Source: JAENVU01 sp963756815
GTDB taxonomy: Bacteria > Actinomycetota > Acidimicrobiia > IMCC26256 > JAENVU01
Direction: 5' to 3'
Assembly (NCBI GenBank): GCA_963756815.1
Contig: CAVWPR010000045.1
Location: 1 to 64,000 of the forward strand
DNA: 64,000 bases
Shown here one piece after another: positions 26,362-34,425 of the stretch; position 1 is the stretch's first letter; each line of letters begins with the position of its first letter. The notes under the pieces were generated by a model that had not been told where the DNA came from, did no database searches, and saw nothing but the letters and a program-made list of their open reading frames with translations. The position numbers and the translations under genes were made by a program.

Positions 26362-28119
26362 TCAGCGCGTGCCGCGGACCAGCCGGCCCGGCCGCTCGCC
26401 GGTGTCGCGATCGCGCTCGCGGGTCTGGGCGCCGGCGACGACCGTGGCGACGTAGCCGGACACGGGCTGCAGGTAGCGCTGGCCGCCCGCCGGGAGGTCG
26501 GCGTGCATCACCGGGCGCCGGACGGTGAGCCGCTCGTGGTCGATCACGTTGAGGTCGGCCCGCATGCCCACCTCGATCGTGCCGCGGTCGGCGAAGCCGT
26601 AGAGGCGGGCGGTGCGTCGCGTCTGCTGCTCGACCATGAACTCGAGCGGGATCGTCTCGCCGCGGGTGCGGTCGCGCGTCCAGTGCGTGAGCTGGGTGCT
26701 CGGACTCGATCCGTCGCAGATGAGCTTCACGTGCGCACCGGCATCGGCGAGGCCGACGATCGTGACCGGGTGGACGATCATCTCCCGGATCGCGTCGAGG
26801 TTGCCCTCCATGTAGCCCGCGCCCGCGAGGTTGACGATGTTCGTACCGTCGCCCTCGGCGAGGAAGTCGTACATCGCCTCGATGGCCGGCACGCCGCGTG
26901 CCGCACCGATCGCACCGAAGACCCGCTCGGGGCCGGGCTCGTAGTCGACGATCTCGTCGAGTCCGAACATGAAGTCGGCGACGTTCGCCATCACCTCGGC
27001 GAACATCTCCATCGACCCGGAGTCGTCGGGCGCGACGTCGTGCTCGGCGAGGATGCGCGCCCTCACCTCCGGGCCGCGCATCCGCCGGGCCTGCTCGGCG
27101 ACGGGGAGCCCGGCGAGCGGCCGGTACGACGGTCGGCGCATGAACGGGTGGTAGCCGGCGAGCCCGCCGAGGATGCCGACGGGCCGAGACGCGACCTGGG
27201 GGAACAGGTGAGCGCCGGCCGCGTTCTGCTCGACCGCGAAGTCGAGGACGGTGCGCCACGCCTGCGGATCGTCGACGTGCTGCACCGTCGTGAACGTGAT
27301 CGGCTGCCCGCTCGCGCGGGAGATGTCGGCCAGCATGCGGAGCTCGTGGTCCTGGCTGAAGCGCTCGCCGCCGAGCTGCGCGAGGTTCCCGAGTGACTGC
27401 GACGTGATCGCCTCGAACACGCCGCCGCCGCCGTCGGCCATGCCCTGCGTGAGCTCGGACAGCTCGACGTCGCTGGCGTAGGTGCCCGGAACCGCGTCGC
27501 CGCCGATCGAGCGGTGGAAGATCGTGCGCGACGTCGAGAACCCGACCGCGCCCGCCGCGATCGCCTCGGCGAGCACACGCCGCATCATCGCGATGTCGTT
27601 CGCGGTCGCGTCCTCGTTGTGGACGCCGCGTTCGCGCATGACGCTGAAGCGCAGCGAGCCGTGCGCGATCTGGGCGGCGACGTCCATCGCGTACCGGCGG
27701 GTGTCGAGGAAGTCGAGGTACTCGGGGAACGTCTCCCACGCGCCCCAGGGCACGCCCTCGTGCAGCGCGCTGCCCGGGATGTCCTCGACGCCCTCCATGA
27801 GCTCGATGAGGGTGTCCTGCTCGCCGGGCGGGCAGGGCGCGAAGCCCACGCCGCAGTTGCCCATCACCAGCGTGGTGACGCCGTTGCCGAAGGACGGGTC
27901 GAGCTCGTCGTCCCAGGTGACCTGACCGTCGTAGTGGGTGTGCACGTCGACCCAGCCGGGGGTGACGACGGCGCCGTCGGCGTCGATCGTCCGCTCGCCG
28001 GTGAGCGAGCCACCCACGGCGGTGATCCGGTCGCCGTCGACGCCGACGTCGCCGGCGTACCGGTCCGCGCCGGTGCCGTCGACGATCGTGCCGCCCTTGA
28101 TCACCAGGTCGTGTGCCAC
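26362..28119 (-). CDS. D-aminoacylase-type amidohydrolase (second copy)
   Basis: 585-residue amidohydrolase like that at 22166-23857. It has LVIKGGTIVDGTGADRYAGD, the HTH metal motif (His60/His62, DVHTHYDGQ), GNCGVGFAPCPPGEQD, and GLADAGAHVKLICD. The extended central region PGEQDTLIELMEGVEDIPG distinguishes this subgroup, common in acidimicrobial and mycobacterial genomes. GTG 28119 follows GGGAG. It is divergent from the PhyH gene at 28217. Confidence 0.88.
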   Translation of the reverse strand: MAHDLVIKGGTIVDGTGADRYAGDVGVDGDRITAVGGSLTGERTIDADGAVVTPGWVDVHTHYDGQVTWDDELDPSFGNGVTTLVMGNCGVGFAPCPPGEQDTLIELMEGVEDIPGSALHEGVPWGAWETFPEYLDFLDTRRYAMDVAAQIAHGSLRFSVMRERGVHNEDATANDIAMMRRVLAEAIAAGAVGFSTSRTIFHRSIGGDAVPGTYASDVELSELTQGMADGGGGVFEAITSQSLGNLAQLGGERFSQDHELRMLADISRASGQPITFTTVQHVDDPQAWRTVLDFAVEQNAAGAHLFPQVASRPVGILGGLAGYHPFMRRPSYRPLAGLPVAEQARRMRGPEVRARILAEHDVAPDDSGSMEMFAEVMANVADFMFGLDEIVDYEPGPERVFGAIGAARGVPAIEAMYDFLAEGDGTNIVNLAGAGYMEGNLDAIREMIVHPVTIVGLADAGAHVKLICDGSSPSTQLTHWTRDRTRGETIPLEFMVEQQTRRTARLYGFADRGTIEVGMRADLNVIDHERLTVRRPVMHADLPAGGQRYLQPVSGYVATVVAGAQTRERDRDTGERPGRLVRGTR

Positions 28120-28216
28120 GGAGGCTCCCTCACGTCGCGGCCCCTGCGGCCGAGCCCGGACATCATGCCCCACCCCGGCCGGGCGCGACCTCGACACCGC
28201 GGACAACACTGTCGGC

Positions 28217-29074
28217 ATGACCGAGTTGGTGCGGGTCCCGGCGTCCGATCCCGTCGAGCGCATCGTCGAGGCGCTCACCGCCGACGGCGCGGTCATCGTG
28301 GAGGACCTGCTCGACGCCGATCTGCTCGCGCGTTTCAACGCAGAGCTCGACCCGCTCGTCGCCGGCGCCCAACCCGAGCACGACACGAAATTCGTGAACG
28401 AGGCGATCGCGTGGTTCTTCGGCGCGCAGACCCGCCACGTGACCGGCGTGGCGGCGAAGTCGCCGATCTTCGTGGACGAGATCCTGCCGCACCCCGTGTT
28501 CCTCGGCGTGTGCGACGCGGTGCTCGGGCCGAGCTGCGCGCGGTACCAGCTGAACATCGCGCACGTGCTCGATCGCGGTCCGGGCTCGGAGCAGCAGTAC
28601 CTCCATCGCGACGAAGCGGTGTGGGTGCACCTGCCGAAGCCGCACCCGGAGGTGCAGCTCGCGTCGGTGATCGCGCTCGTCGACTTCACCGCCGACAACG
28701 GTGCGACGCGCGTCGCACCGGGCAGCCACCGGTGGCCCGAGGATCGCGTCGCGACCGACGCCGATCTGGTGCCCGCCGAGATGACCGCCGGCTCCGCGGT
28801 CGTCTACCTCGGCTCCGCGATCCACGCCGGGGGCGCGAACGTCACGGCCGCCGAGCGCCGGCGGGGCATGCACGTGAGCTACTGCGTGGGCTGGCTGCGC
28901 ACCGAGGAGAACCAGTACCTCTCGGCGCCGCCCGACGTCGTGCGCTCGATGCCCCGGCAGAGCCAGGAGCTGCTCGGGTACGCCGCCCACGATGCGTTGC
29001 TGTCCGGCGGCGGCTACCTCGGCGTCGTCGACCTGCGCGACCCGGTGGACCTCATCGCCGACGGCCATCTCTGA
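28217..29074 (+). CDS. Phytanoyl-CoA dioxygenase family protein
   Basis: 285-residue Fe(II)/2-oxoglutarate-dependent hydroxylase. The iron site is visible as YLHRDEAVW (His-x-Asp) with the distal His in GSAIHAGGANVT, and 2-oxoglutarate Arg in the RRRGMHVSY region. The N-terminal GAVIVEDLLDADLL is typical. Unlike the protein at 17759 it has no SCP2-like extension. The substrate is unknown. Confidence 0.88.
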   Translation: MTELVRVPASDPVERIVEALTADGAVIVEDLLDADLLARFNAELDPLVAGAQPEHDTKFVNEAIAWFFGAQTRHVTGVAAKSPIFVDEILPHPVFLGVCDAVLGPSCARYQLNIAHVLDRGPGSEQQYLHRDEAVWVHLPKPHPEVQLASVIALVDFTADNGATRVAPGSHRWPEDRVATDADLVPAEMTAGSAVVYLGSAIHAGGANVTAAERRRGMHVSYCVGWLRTEENQYLSAPPDVVRSMPRQSQELLGYAAHDALLSGGGYLGVVDLRDPVDLIADGHL

Positions 29075-29117
29075 CGCGCGCGTACGGTCGAGCGACGCGC
29101 GACCCCGAGGGAACGGA

Positions 29118-29288
29118 GTGACGGTGGCGACCAACGAACGAGCCGAGCCGGTGCTGCTGTCCGGCGGGAACCCGCAGATCCCGAAGGGGGACGGCGACGG
29201 CCCAGTGCAGGATGACCTCGCGGTCGACGAGGAGCAGCTCCGGTCCTGGATCGACCAGGCGAGCCGCCTGCCCGGCGAGGTGTTGTGA
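29118..29288 (+). CDS. Shortened DUF1801-like protein, probably an in-frame deletion remnant
   Basis: 56 residues from GTG 29118 with GAGGGAA upstream. The N-terminal PVLLSGGNPQIPKGDGDGPVQ resembles the start of DUF1801 proteins, and the C-terminal DEEQLRSWIDQASRLPG resembles their end. The middle of the usual domain, about 80-100 residues, is missing. It therefore looks like a whole gene collapsed by an in-frame deletion, though a distinct small protein is possible. Confidence 0.5.
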   Translation: MTVATNERAEPVLLSGGNPQIPKGDGDGPVQDDLAVDEEQLRSWIDQASRLPGEVL

Positions 29289-29348
29289 GGCTCGGCCCGA
29301 CGTCGCGGCGCGCCGGCAGCGGTACCGGCGACCGCGGAGCTCGCGGAG

Positions 29349-30315
29349 CTACGCGCCTGACGGGTCCTGCGGCGCGAGATCGGTGTGCAGCATCGTGGTC
29401 TCGGCGGCGCGGATGTTGTCCGGGATGCTCATCGGTGCTCGCGCCGCGATGTCGAACGCCAGGTTCACGATCTCGAAGCTCACGAGCAGGTCCTCGCGGT
29501 CGACGTCGTACGCCCAGAGGATGCGGTGCGAGGTCTTGTCGGCCAGGGCGAGCACCGCGCTGAAGCTCTGGATCCGGTCGCCCACACGGGGCAGGCGCCG
29601 CATCGCGAGGCGCGTCTCCATGGACGCCCAGCCCATGCGGCGGCCGTCGGGCGCGAGGTGGAGCATCTCGGGCCGGTCGCGGTCCACCGGATCGCCCGCC
29701 CACACGAGCATCGGGCCCATGGTGCGGAGGTAGGTGCCGTCGGGGGCGCACTCCTCGGCGCTCACCGCGCGTGGCTTGCGCATGGCGAGCTTCCGGGCGC
29801 GCAACTCGGCGATGTCCGGCGCGACCGCGAGCGGGTCCGACGCGAGGGCGATGCTGCGGGACGCGCCGTGCGGCGGGACGGTGGTCAGCAGTCCGGCGGC
29901 CCGCTGGGCGACGTCGTCCGGGAAGTTCGCCGTGCCGGCCTCGGGTCGGACGCGGTGCACGAACGTGGCCGCGAGCTCGCCGGAGTCCTCGTTGGCGAGC
30001 TCGTGGTAGATGCGCAGCTCGGCCGGGTCGGCGTCGAGCACCCCGCTGCGCACCACCAACGGCGCGCCGAGCAGCTGTTCGCGGCGGTGGCGGGTGTAGG
30101 CGTCGACCACCGGGGCGCCATCGCGCGGCGATGCCGAGCCGGTCGAGGATCGCCGCCGTGCCCGTGTGCGCGTTCACGCCGTAGAAGCGCACGTTCATGT
30201 GCCCGAGGTGGTCGATCTGGTCCTCGGTGACGGCGCTGTGGTGCGTGACGGTCAGGGCGGTGGTCGTCGTGTCGTCGATCCGGCGATCCTGGCGGAGGCG
30301 CTCGGCCACCGGCAA
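29349..30315 (-). CDS. Hotdog-fold thioesterase-like protein (frame broken near 30125)
   Basis: About 320 residues. The N-terminal part has EDQIDHLGHMNVRFYG, the 4-hydroxybenzoyl-CoA-thioesterase type active-site motif, followed by AAILDRLGIA. One extra base in GCCGCGCGATGGC then shifts the frame to GAPVVDAYTRHRREQLLGA, and a second hotdog-like half follows (GRRMGWASMETRLAMRRLPRVGD). A double-hotdog acyl-CoA thioesterase is likely. The start is uncertain (TTG 30315 or GTG 30309). Confidence 0.7.
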
Positions 30316-30341
30316 CTCACGGCCGGGGCGGCGGGAGGCCG

Positions 30342-30458
30342 CTAGGTGGCGATGCCGGGGCGCTTCTCCGCCTTCTTCGCGTGCTTGTCGGCCCGCTTCT
30401 CCTTGAGGGAGCGCGCCGGCTTCTTGGCGTTCTCGTGCTTGGGGGACTTGTCGCCCAT
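30342..30458 (-). CDS. 38-residue lysine-rich small protein
   Basis: Begins MGDKSPKHENAKKPARSLKE and is almost entirely Lys, Arg, Ala and Glu. ATG 30458 has AGGAG eight bases upstream. I recall short proteins of this type in other actinobacteria; no function is known to me. The charge suggests nucleic-acid or ribosome association, which is inference. It is a distinct small gene, too short for many gene finders. Confidence 0.7.
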   Translation of the reverse strand: MGDKSPKHENAKKPARSLKEKRADKHAKKAEKRPGIAT

Positions 30459-30610
30459 GGTGAGGCTCCTCTGGCTCGGTGGTCCGTGGCTGATCGATCA
30501 GCGCAAGACGTCAGTCCGCGGGCCGACGGGATCCGGGTCGGCGGGAGAGCCAGCGCCCCGACTGAGGGAGCGTCGTGACCGTACCAGTGGGCCCGACCCG
30601 CCCGGTCGAC

Positions 30611-30653
30611 CTTCGGTAACGTATCTGTTACGGTAACGGCACCGTTACCGAAG
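30611..30653. promoter_or_regulatory. Nested palindromes (GTAAC half-sites) overlapping the ribosome-binding site
   Basis: Three dyads share this stretch. Outer arms are CTTCGGTAACG (30611-30621) and CGTTACCGAAG (30643-30653). An inner dyad is GTAAC (30616-30620)/GTTAC (30627-30631). A third is CGGTAACGG (30631-30639)/CCGTTACCG (30642-30650) with a 2-base spacer. The right outer arm covers the AAG of the AAGGAG ribosome-binding site (30651-30656) of the ATG at 30662. Tandem sites for a TetR/MarR-like repressor, or an RNA hairpin masking the site, both fit. Confidence 0.75.
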
Positions 30654-30661
30654 GAGCAGCC

Positions 30662-30973
30662 ATGAGCGTCGTCGTCGTCCGGTACCGCACCAGGCCCGAG
30701 CGGGCCGAGGAGAACCAGCAGCTCGTCGAGGAGGTGTTCACCGAGCTGGCCGCCGCACAGCCCGACGGCCTGCGGTACGCGACCTTCCGCCTCGCCGACG
30801 GCGAGCAGTTCGTGCACGTGGCCGAGGTGGACACGACGGACGGCTCGAATCCTCTGGCGTCGATCGCAGCGTTCGCCGAGTTCCAGCAGGGGATCCCCGA
30901 GCGGATGGTCGAGGGCCCGACGGTCGCCGACGCGACCCTGGTCGGCTCCTACGGCTTCGGGTTCGACGCGTGA
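30662..30973 (+). CDS. Antibiotic biosynthesis monooxygenase (ABM)-like small protein
   Basis: 103-residue alpha/beta-barrel type protein: SVVVVRYRTRPERAEENQQL at the start, then GLRYATFRLADGEQFVHVAEV and a C-terminal VGSYGFGF. The pattern suits the dimeric ABM/ferredoxin-like fold, whose members oxidise small aromatics or degrade toxic compounds. Expression should be controlled by the nested palindrome directly upstream. The next gene starts inside its stop codon (GTGA). Confidence 0.72.
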   Translation: MSVVVVRYRTRPERAEENQQLVEEVFTELAAAQPDGLRYATFRLADGEQFVHVAEVDTTDGSNPLASIAAFAEFQQGIPERMVEGPTVADATLVGSYGFGFDA

Positions 30974-31383
30974 GCGGCGCCCCAGGCGACGGGACCGCGG
31001 ACTCCCCGTGGGTGCTCACCACCCCACCGGGTGGTTCCGAGTACACCGCGTACCGCGACGAGGCGGCCGACCCGCCCGCGCTCGTGGTGCAGGTGGGCAA
31101 GACCCAGCTCCGCTACCACCTGCGGTGCATCGAGGACCTCCACGCGATGCTCGTCGCGGTCGGCGACTGGGTGCCCCTCGGGAACGCCGACGAGCAGAAG
31201 CCGGCAGCCGAGGGCACGGTCGAGGCCTGGGGGCGCGCCGCCGACAATCCGGTGGGCGGTTGGTACGGCCTCAAGAAGGGGCTGCGGGGCCGCTTCGCCA
31301 ACTATGTGCCGCCGGTGCTCGAGCGGCTCGGCCTCGCCGAGGTCGAGCACCAGGCCCGCAACAACCGCATGCGTGCAACGTGA
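30970..31383 (+). CDS. Conserved actinobacterial hypothetical protein
   Basis: 137 residues; GTG 30970 overlaps the preceding stop (GTGA). Characteristic blocks are TTPPGGSEYTAYRDEA, LRYHLRCIEDLHAML, VEAWGRAADNPVGGWYGLK and a terminal ARNNRMRAT. I recognise this as a recurring uncharacterised family (possibly DUF6855), cytoplasmic and without catalytic signature. Coupling with the ABM-like gene suggests one transcript and shared regulation. Confidence 0.75.
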   Translation: MSGAPGDGTADSPWVLTTPPGGSEYTAYRDEAADPPALVVQVGKTQLRYHLRCIEDLHAMLVAVGDWVPLGNADEQKPAAEGTVEAWGRAADNPVGGWYGLKKGLRGRFANYVPPVLERLGLAEVEHQARNNRMRAT

Positions 31384-31440
31384 CGCGGAGAACCCGGGCC
31401 GCCGGGACGCTCCGTGGCGGCGCGCACTGCCCCGACCCGA

Positions 31441-31464
31441 CACTCCGGCTCAGAACCCGGAGTG
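31441..31464. promoter_or_regulatory. Inverted repeat upstream of arsR-type gene
   Basis: Arms CACTCCGG (31441-31448) and CCGGAGTG (31457-31464) with an 8-base spacer, ending 31 bases before the GTG at 31496. It is a plausible autoregulatory operator for the ArsR-type protein, or a terminator for the upstream pair (no T-run). Confidence 0.4.
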
Positions 31465-31495
31465 CGTGCAACCCGGGCGCGGGGCAGGATGCGGC

Positions 31496-31861
31496 GTGGC
31501 CGTGAAGCAACCGAAGGGCGACCCGTTCGAGGCGCTCGGCGACCCGAACCGCCGGGCGATCGTCGAGCGGCTGAGTGGGGGCGCGAGCTCGGTCGGCGCC
31601 CTCGCGGAGGCGCTGCCGATCAGCCGTCCCGCGGTGTCGCGTCACCTGCGCCTGCTGAAGGAGGCGGGACTCGTGGTGGAGGAGCCGGTGGGAACGCGAC
31701 GCGTGTACCGCCTGCACGAGGACGGCGTCGCCGCGGTCCAGGAGTACCTCACGCAGGTGTGGGGCGACGCGATCGCCCGGTTCACGATCACCGCCGAGAA
31801 CACGAGACCGAAGCGGCCGGGGTCGACGCCACCGCCGTCGAGGAAGCCGTCGTCGCGATGA
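31496..31861 (+). CDS. ArsR-family winged-helix repressor
   Basis: 121 residues. The winged helix (about 8-90) has DPFEALGDPNRRAIVERLSGG, then ISRPAVSRHLRLLKEAGLV as recognition helix, and RRVYRLHEDGVAAVQEYL. No metal-binding cysteines, so it is of the AHSA1-associated type that usually pairs with an SRPBCC gene, as here (ATGA overlap). The last 20 residues are low quality; the SRPBCC frame upstream of its ATG also reads well, so a frame-broken ArsR-SRPBCC fusion is possible. Confidence 0.85.
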   Translation: MAVKQPKGDPFEALGDPNRRAIVERLSGGASSVGALAEALPISRPAVSRHLRLLKEAGLVVEEPVGTRRVYRLHEDGVAAVQEYLTQVWGDAIARFTITAENTRPKRPGSTPPPSRKPSSR

Positions 31862-32298
31862 CCGACGCGCTCCGGCTGAGCCACGAGGTCCACTGCTCGC
31901 CCGAGCATGCCTTCGACGTGTGGACCACCCGGCTTTCGACGTGGTGGCCGAAGGCCCATTCGGCATCGGGGGACCCGGACACCGTGATCACGCTCCAACC
32001 GCGCCTCGGCGGCCGCATCTACGAGCGGACCTCCGACGGCACCGAGATCGACTGGGGTGAGATCACGGAGTGGGACCCACCCCATCGACTCGGCTACCGC
32101 TGGCACATCGCGTGGGACGTCGCCCAGGCGACCGACGTGCAACTGACGTTCGTCGATCTGGGCGACGGCCGTACCCGCCTCGACATCGAGCACACGGGCT
32201 GGGAGCGCTTCGGCGACGAGGCCGAGACGTGGCGCACCGCCAACACCGGCGGGTGGGGTGCGCTGCTCCCGGCGTTCGGGGCCGCGGCCGAAGCCTGA
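31858..32298 (+). CDS. SRPBCC/AHSA1-like protein
   Basis: 146-residue START-like ligand-binding fold. LRLSHEVHCSPEHAFDVWT forms the first strand and helix; GGRIYERTSDGTEIDWGEI and WDPPHRLGYRWH are AHSA1-type; the C-terminal helix GGWGALLPAFGAAAE ends it. It forms a translationally coupled pair with the ArsR regulator, a common arrangement in which the repressor controls its own partner. Confidence 0.87.
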   Translation: MTDALRLSHEVHCSPEHAFDVWTTRLSTWWPKAHSASGDPDTVITLQPRLGGRIYERTSDGTEIDWGEITEWDPPHRLGYRWHIAWDVAQATDVQLTFVDLGDGRTRLDIEHTGWERFGDEAETWRTANTGGWGALLPAFGAAAEA

Positions 32299-32418
32299 TC
32301 AGCTCAGGTGTCGGCCGGCGCCACTCGCACCTCGAGTCGCTCGTGCGGGGCACCGCCGGACGATGAGTCCGACGTCGCGCGCGTACGGTGTGACCTCCGA
32401 CGACCAGGGGAGCGGGCA

Positions 32419-33165
32419 ATGGCGCGCATCGTGCTCGTGCACGGAGCGTTCAACGAGTTGTGGGGACCCCACGAGCTGAAGGCGCGGTGGCTCCCGGCTC
32501 TGCGCGACGGCCTGTGGCACGAGGGAGTGCACATCGCCGACGACGACGTCGCCGTGTGCTTCTACGGCGACCTGTTCCGGCGGGCGCCCGGCACCGAGGC
32601 GGAAGCTCGACTCGCGCAGTCGCGCGCCGGGATCGCGGAGACGCTGCGCGACCTCGCTGGTGGCGACGCGATCGCCGCACTCGGCCAGGCCGCGAGCGAC
32701 GCCGCCTTCGACCGCACCGTCGACATGGTGGCGGTGATGGCGACGACGCCGGATCTCCGCACGCAGATGCGGGCACGGGCGGAGCCGCTGGTCGGACCCG
32801 AGACGCGGGTGATCGTCGCCCACTCCCTCGGGACCCTGCTGTCGTACCAGGCGCTCTGCAACCACCCACAGTGGACCGTCGACACGTTCGTCACCCTCGG
32901 GTCGCCGCTCGCCCAGCCGATGATCTTCGAACACCTCGACCCGCCCGCGGTCGCCGGTGTCGGGCAGTGGCCGGGCTCGGTGCGCCGGTGGGTCAACGTA
33001 CGCGCGGTGGGGGACAAGGCGGCGGCGGCGCCACTCGGCGACCGGTTCGGCCCGCGCGTCGAGGAGGTGCTCGTCGACAACGGGCACCGCGCGCACGATC
33101 CCGAGCCGTACCTCAACGCGGCGGTCACCGGCGCAGCCGTGGCCGCCGCGCTCGCGTCGGACTGA
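32419..33165 (+). CDS. Alpha/beta-hydrolase fold esterase/lipase-like protein
   Basis: 248 residues. It opens ARIVLVHGAFNELWGPHEL (oxyanion HG motif); the nucleophile elbow AHSLGT has Ser; GSPLAQPM follows; a C-terminal NGHRAHDPEPYL provides the His. It matches the lipase-like group with a long insertion after strand 3. AGGGGAGCGGG upstream of ATG 32419 is the ribosome-binding site. Substrate unknown. Confidence 0.8.
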   Translation: MARIVLVHGAFNELWGPHELKARWLPALRDGLWHEGVHIADDDVAVCFYGDLFRRAPGTEAEARLAQSRAGIAETLRDLAGGDAIAALGQAASDAAFDRTVDMVAVMATTPDLRTQMRARAEPLVGPETRVIVAHSLGTLLSYQALCNHPQWTVDTFVTLGSPLAQPMIFEHLDPPAVAGVGQWPGSVRRWVNVRAVGDKAAAAPLGDRFGPRVEEVLVDNGHRAHDPEPYLNAAVTGAAVAAALASD

Positions 33166-33197
33166 GGCGGGGCGCGGTACGCGTGGCGCCCGCGCGC

Positions 33198-33656
33198 TCA
33201 GCGACCGGTGGCGCCGTCGAGGAGCTCGCGGATGATGTCGGCGTGACCGGCGTGGCGCGCGGTCTCCTCGATCAGGTGCACGATGACCCAACGCAGGTTC
33301 ACGTTCGGCTCGACGTCGATGTCGCGACACAGTTCGTCGAACGACGAGGCGGCGACGATGGCGTCGGTGCGGGCGCACGTTGCCCGGTAGACGTCGATCG
33401 CTCCGGCGAGCGAGTCCGCATCCGCGTGGCCGCTCGCCTCGCCGGCGAACCGTCGTGCAACCCAGATGTCCTCGGCGTAGGAGAGGTGCTGGGTCAGCCA
33501 GAGGAGCGTGGTCGGGGTCGGGAGCAGCTCCCGGCGCGCGGTGGCGTCGTCGACGCCGTCGAGCTTCCGCACGAACGAGTCCCGGCAGTACTGGAGGAGC
33601 GCGTGCAGGGTGGCGCGCTCGTCGGCGTGGGTACGGGGCGGCTTCTGATCGAGCAT
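33198..33656 (-). CDS. DinB/DUF664 family protein
   Basis: 152-residue helical bundle. LLWLTQHLSYAEDIWVARRF and LRWVIVHLIEETARHAGHAD carry the His pattern of the DUF664 mycothiol-transferase-like family. It is divergent from the hotdog gene at 33692 (35 bases apart) and one of three such proteins in the window. A detoxifying thiol-transfer role is inferred from family only. Confidence 0.85.
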   Translation of the reverse strand: MLDQKPPRTHADERATLHALLQYCRDSFVRKLDGVDDATARRELLPTPTTLLWLTQHLSYAEDIWVARRFAGEASGHADADSLAGAIDVYRATCARTDAIVAASSFDELCRDIDVEPNVNLRWVIVHLIEETARHAGHADIIRELLDGATGR

Positions 33657-33691
33657 GGTGCGAGCGTACGGAGCCGGGCCATGATCGGGAC

Positions 33692-34396
33692 GTGAAGCAG
33701 GTCACGCTGAGTGTGCCGAACCGCTTCTGCGGGCCGCCGACGAGCGGGAACGGCGGCTACACCGCCGGACTGCTCGCGCAGCAGCTCGGCGGCCCGGGCG
33801 CGGTCGAGGTCACCTTGCGACTCCCGCCACCCCTGGAACGGTCGCTGGCCGTCGTCGTCGACGGCGGTCGCGCCGAGCTGCGCGACGACGGCGCGCTCGT
33901 CGCCGAAGCAGCGAGGGTGACGCTCGACGTCGACGCACCGCCGGAGATCGGATGGGACGACGCGGTGACGGCGAGCGCATCGTCGACCTTCCGCGACGCT
34001 TCGCTGCACCCGTTCCCCACATGCTTCGCGTGCGGGCCCGACCGCGCCGAGGGAGACGGCCTCCGCCTGTTCGCGGGAACGGTGGAGCCGACCGGGCTCT
34101 TCGCCGCGCCGTGGGTGCCGGTCGACGTCAGTGTGCCGATCGTCTGGGCCGCGCTCGACTGCCCGAGCAGCGCGCCTGCGTTCGCCGACCCCACCGCCGA
34201 GGGCCCCTTCGTGCTCGGGCGCATCACCGCCCGCGTCGACCGCCTCCCGACCGTCGGCGCCCGCCACGTGGTGACCAGCGCCGACCTCGGCCGCGACGGC
34301 CGCAAGTTCCACGCGGTGAGCGCGGTGCGCGACCAGGACGGCGCGTTGTGTGCGATCGCCCGCGCCACGTGGATCCAGCTGCCGAAGACCGACTGA
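33692..34396 (+). CDS. Hotdog-fold thioesterase family protein
   Basis: 234 residues from GTG 33692. FCGPPTSGNGGYTAGLLA at the N-terminus and HPFPTCFACGPDRAEGDGL in the middle are typical of a two-hotdog actinobacterial family labelled thioesterase-like. The CFACG cysteines may bind metal or be structural. It is followed at 30 bases by an enoyl-CoA hydratase, consistent with CoA-ester metabolism. Confidence 0.75.
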   Translation: MKQVTLSVPNRFCGPPTSGNGGYTAGLLAQQLGGPGAVEVTLRLPPPLERSLAVVVDGGRAELRDDGALVAEAARVTLDVDAPPEIGWDDAVTASASSTFRDASLHPFPTCFACGPDRAEGDGLRLFAGTVEPTGLFAAPWVPVDVSVPIVWAALDCPSSAPAFADPTAEGPFVLGRITARVDRLPTVGARHVVTSADLGRDGRKFHAVSAVRDQDGALCAIARATWIQLPKTD

Positions 34397-34425
34397 CGAC
34401 CGCGTCGCGCCGTAGCGTGCCGCCG

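Noticed and set aside
24469..27396. Plus-strand open frame of 975 codons
   Set aside because: Only its first 65 codons belong to the aminotransferase. The rest is antisense to the exporter and amidohydrolase and has no family pattern.
32299..32418. Short minus-strand ORF end before the hydrolase at 32419
   Set aside because: The frame has no clear start or family and mostly lies antisense to the hydrolase; only a possible gene remnant.
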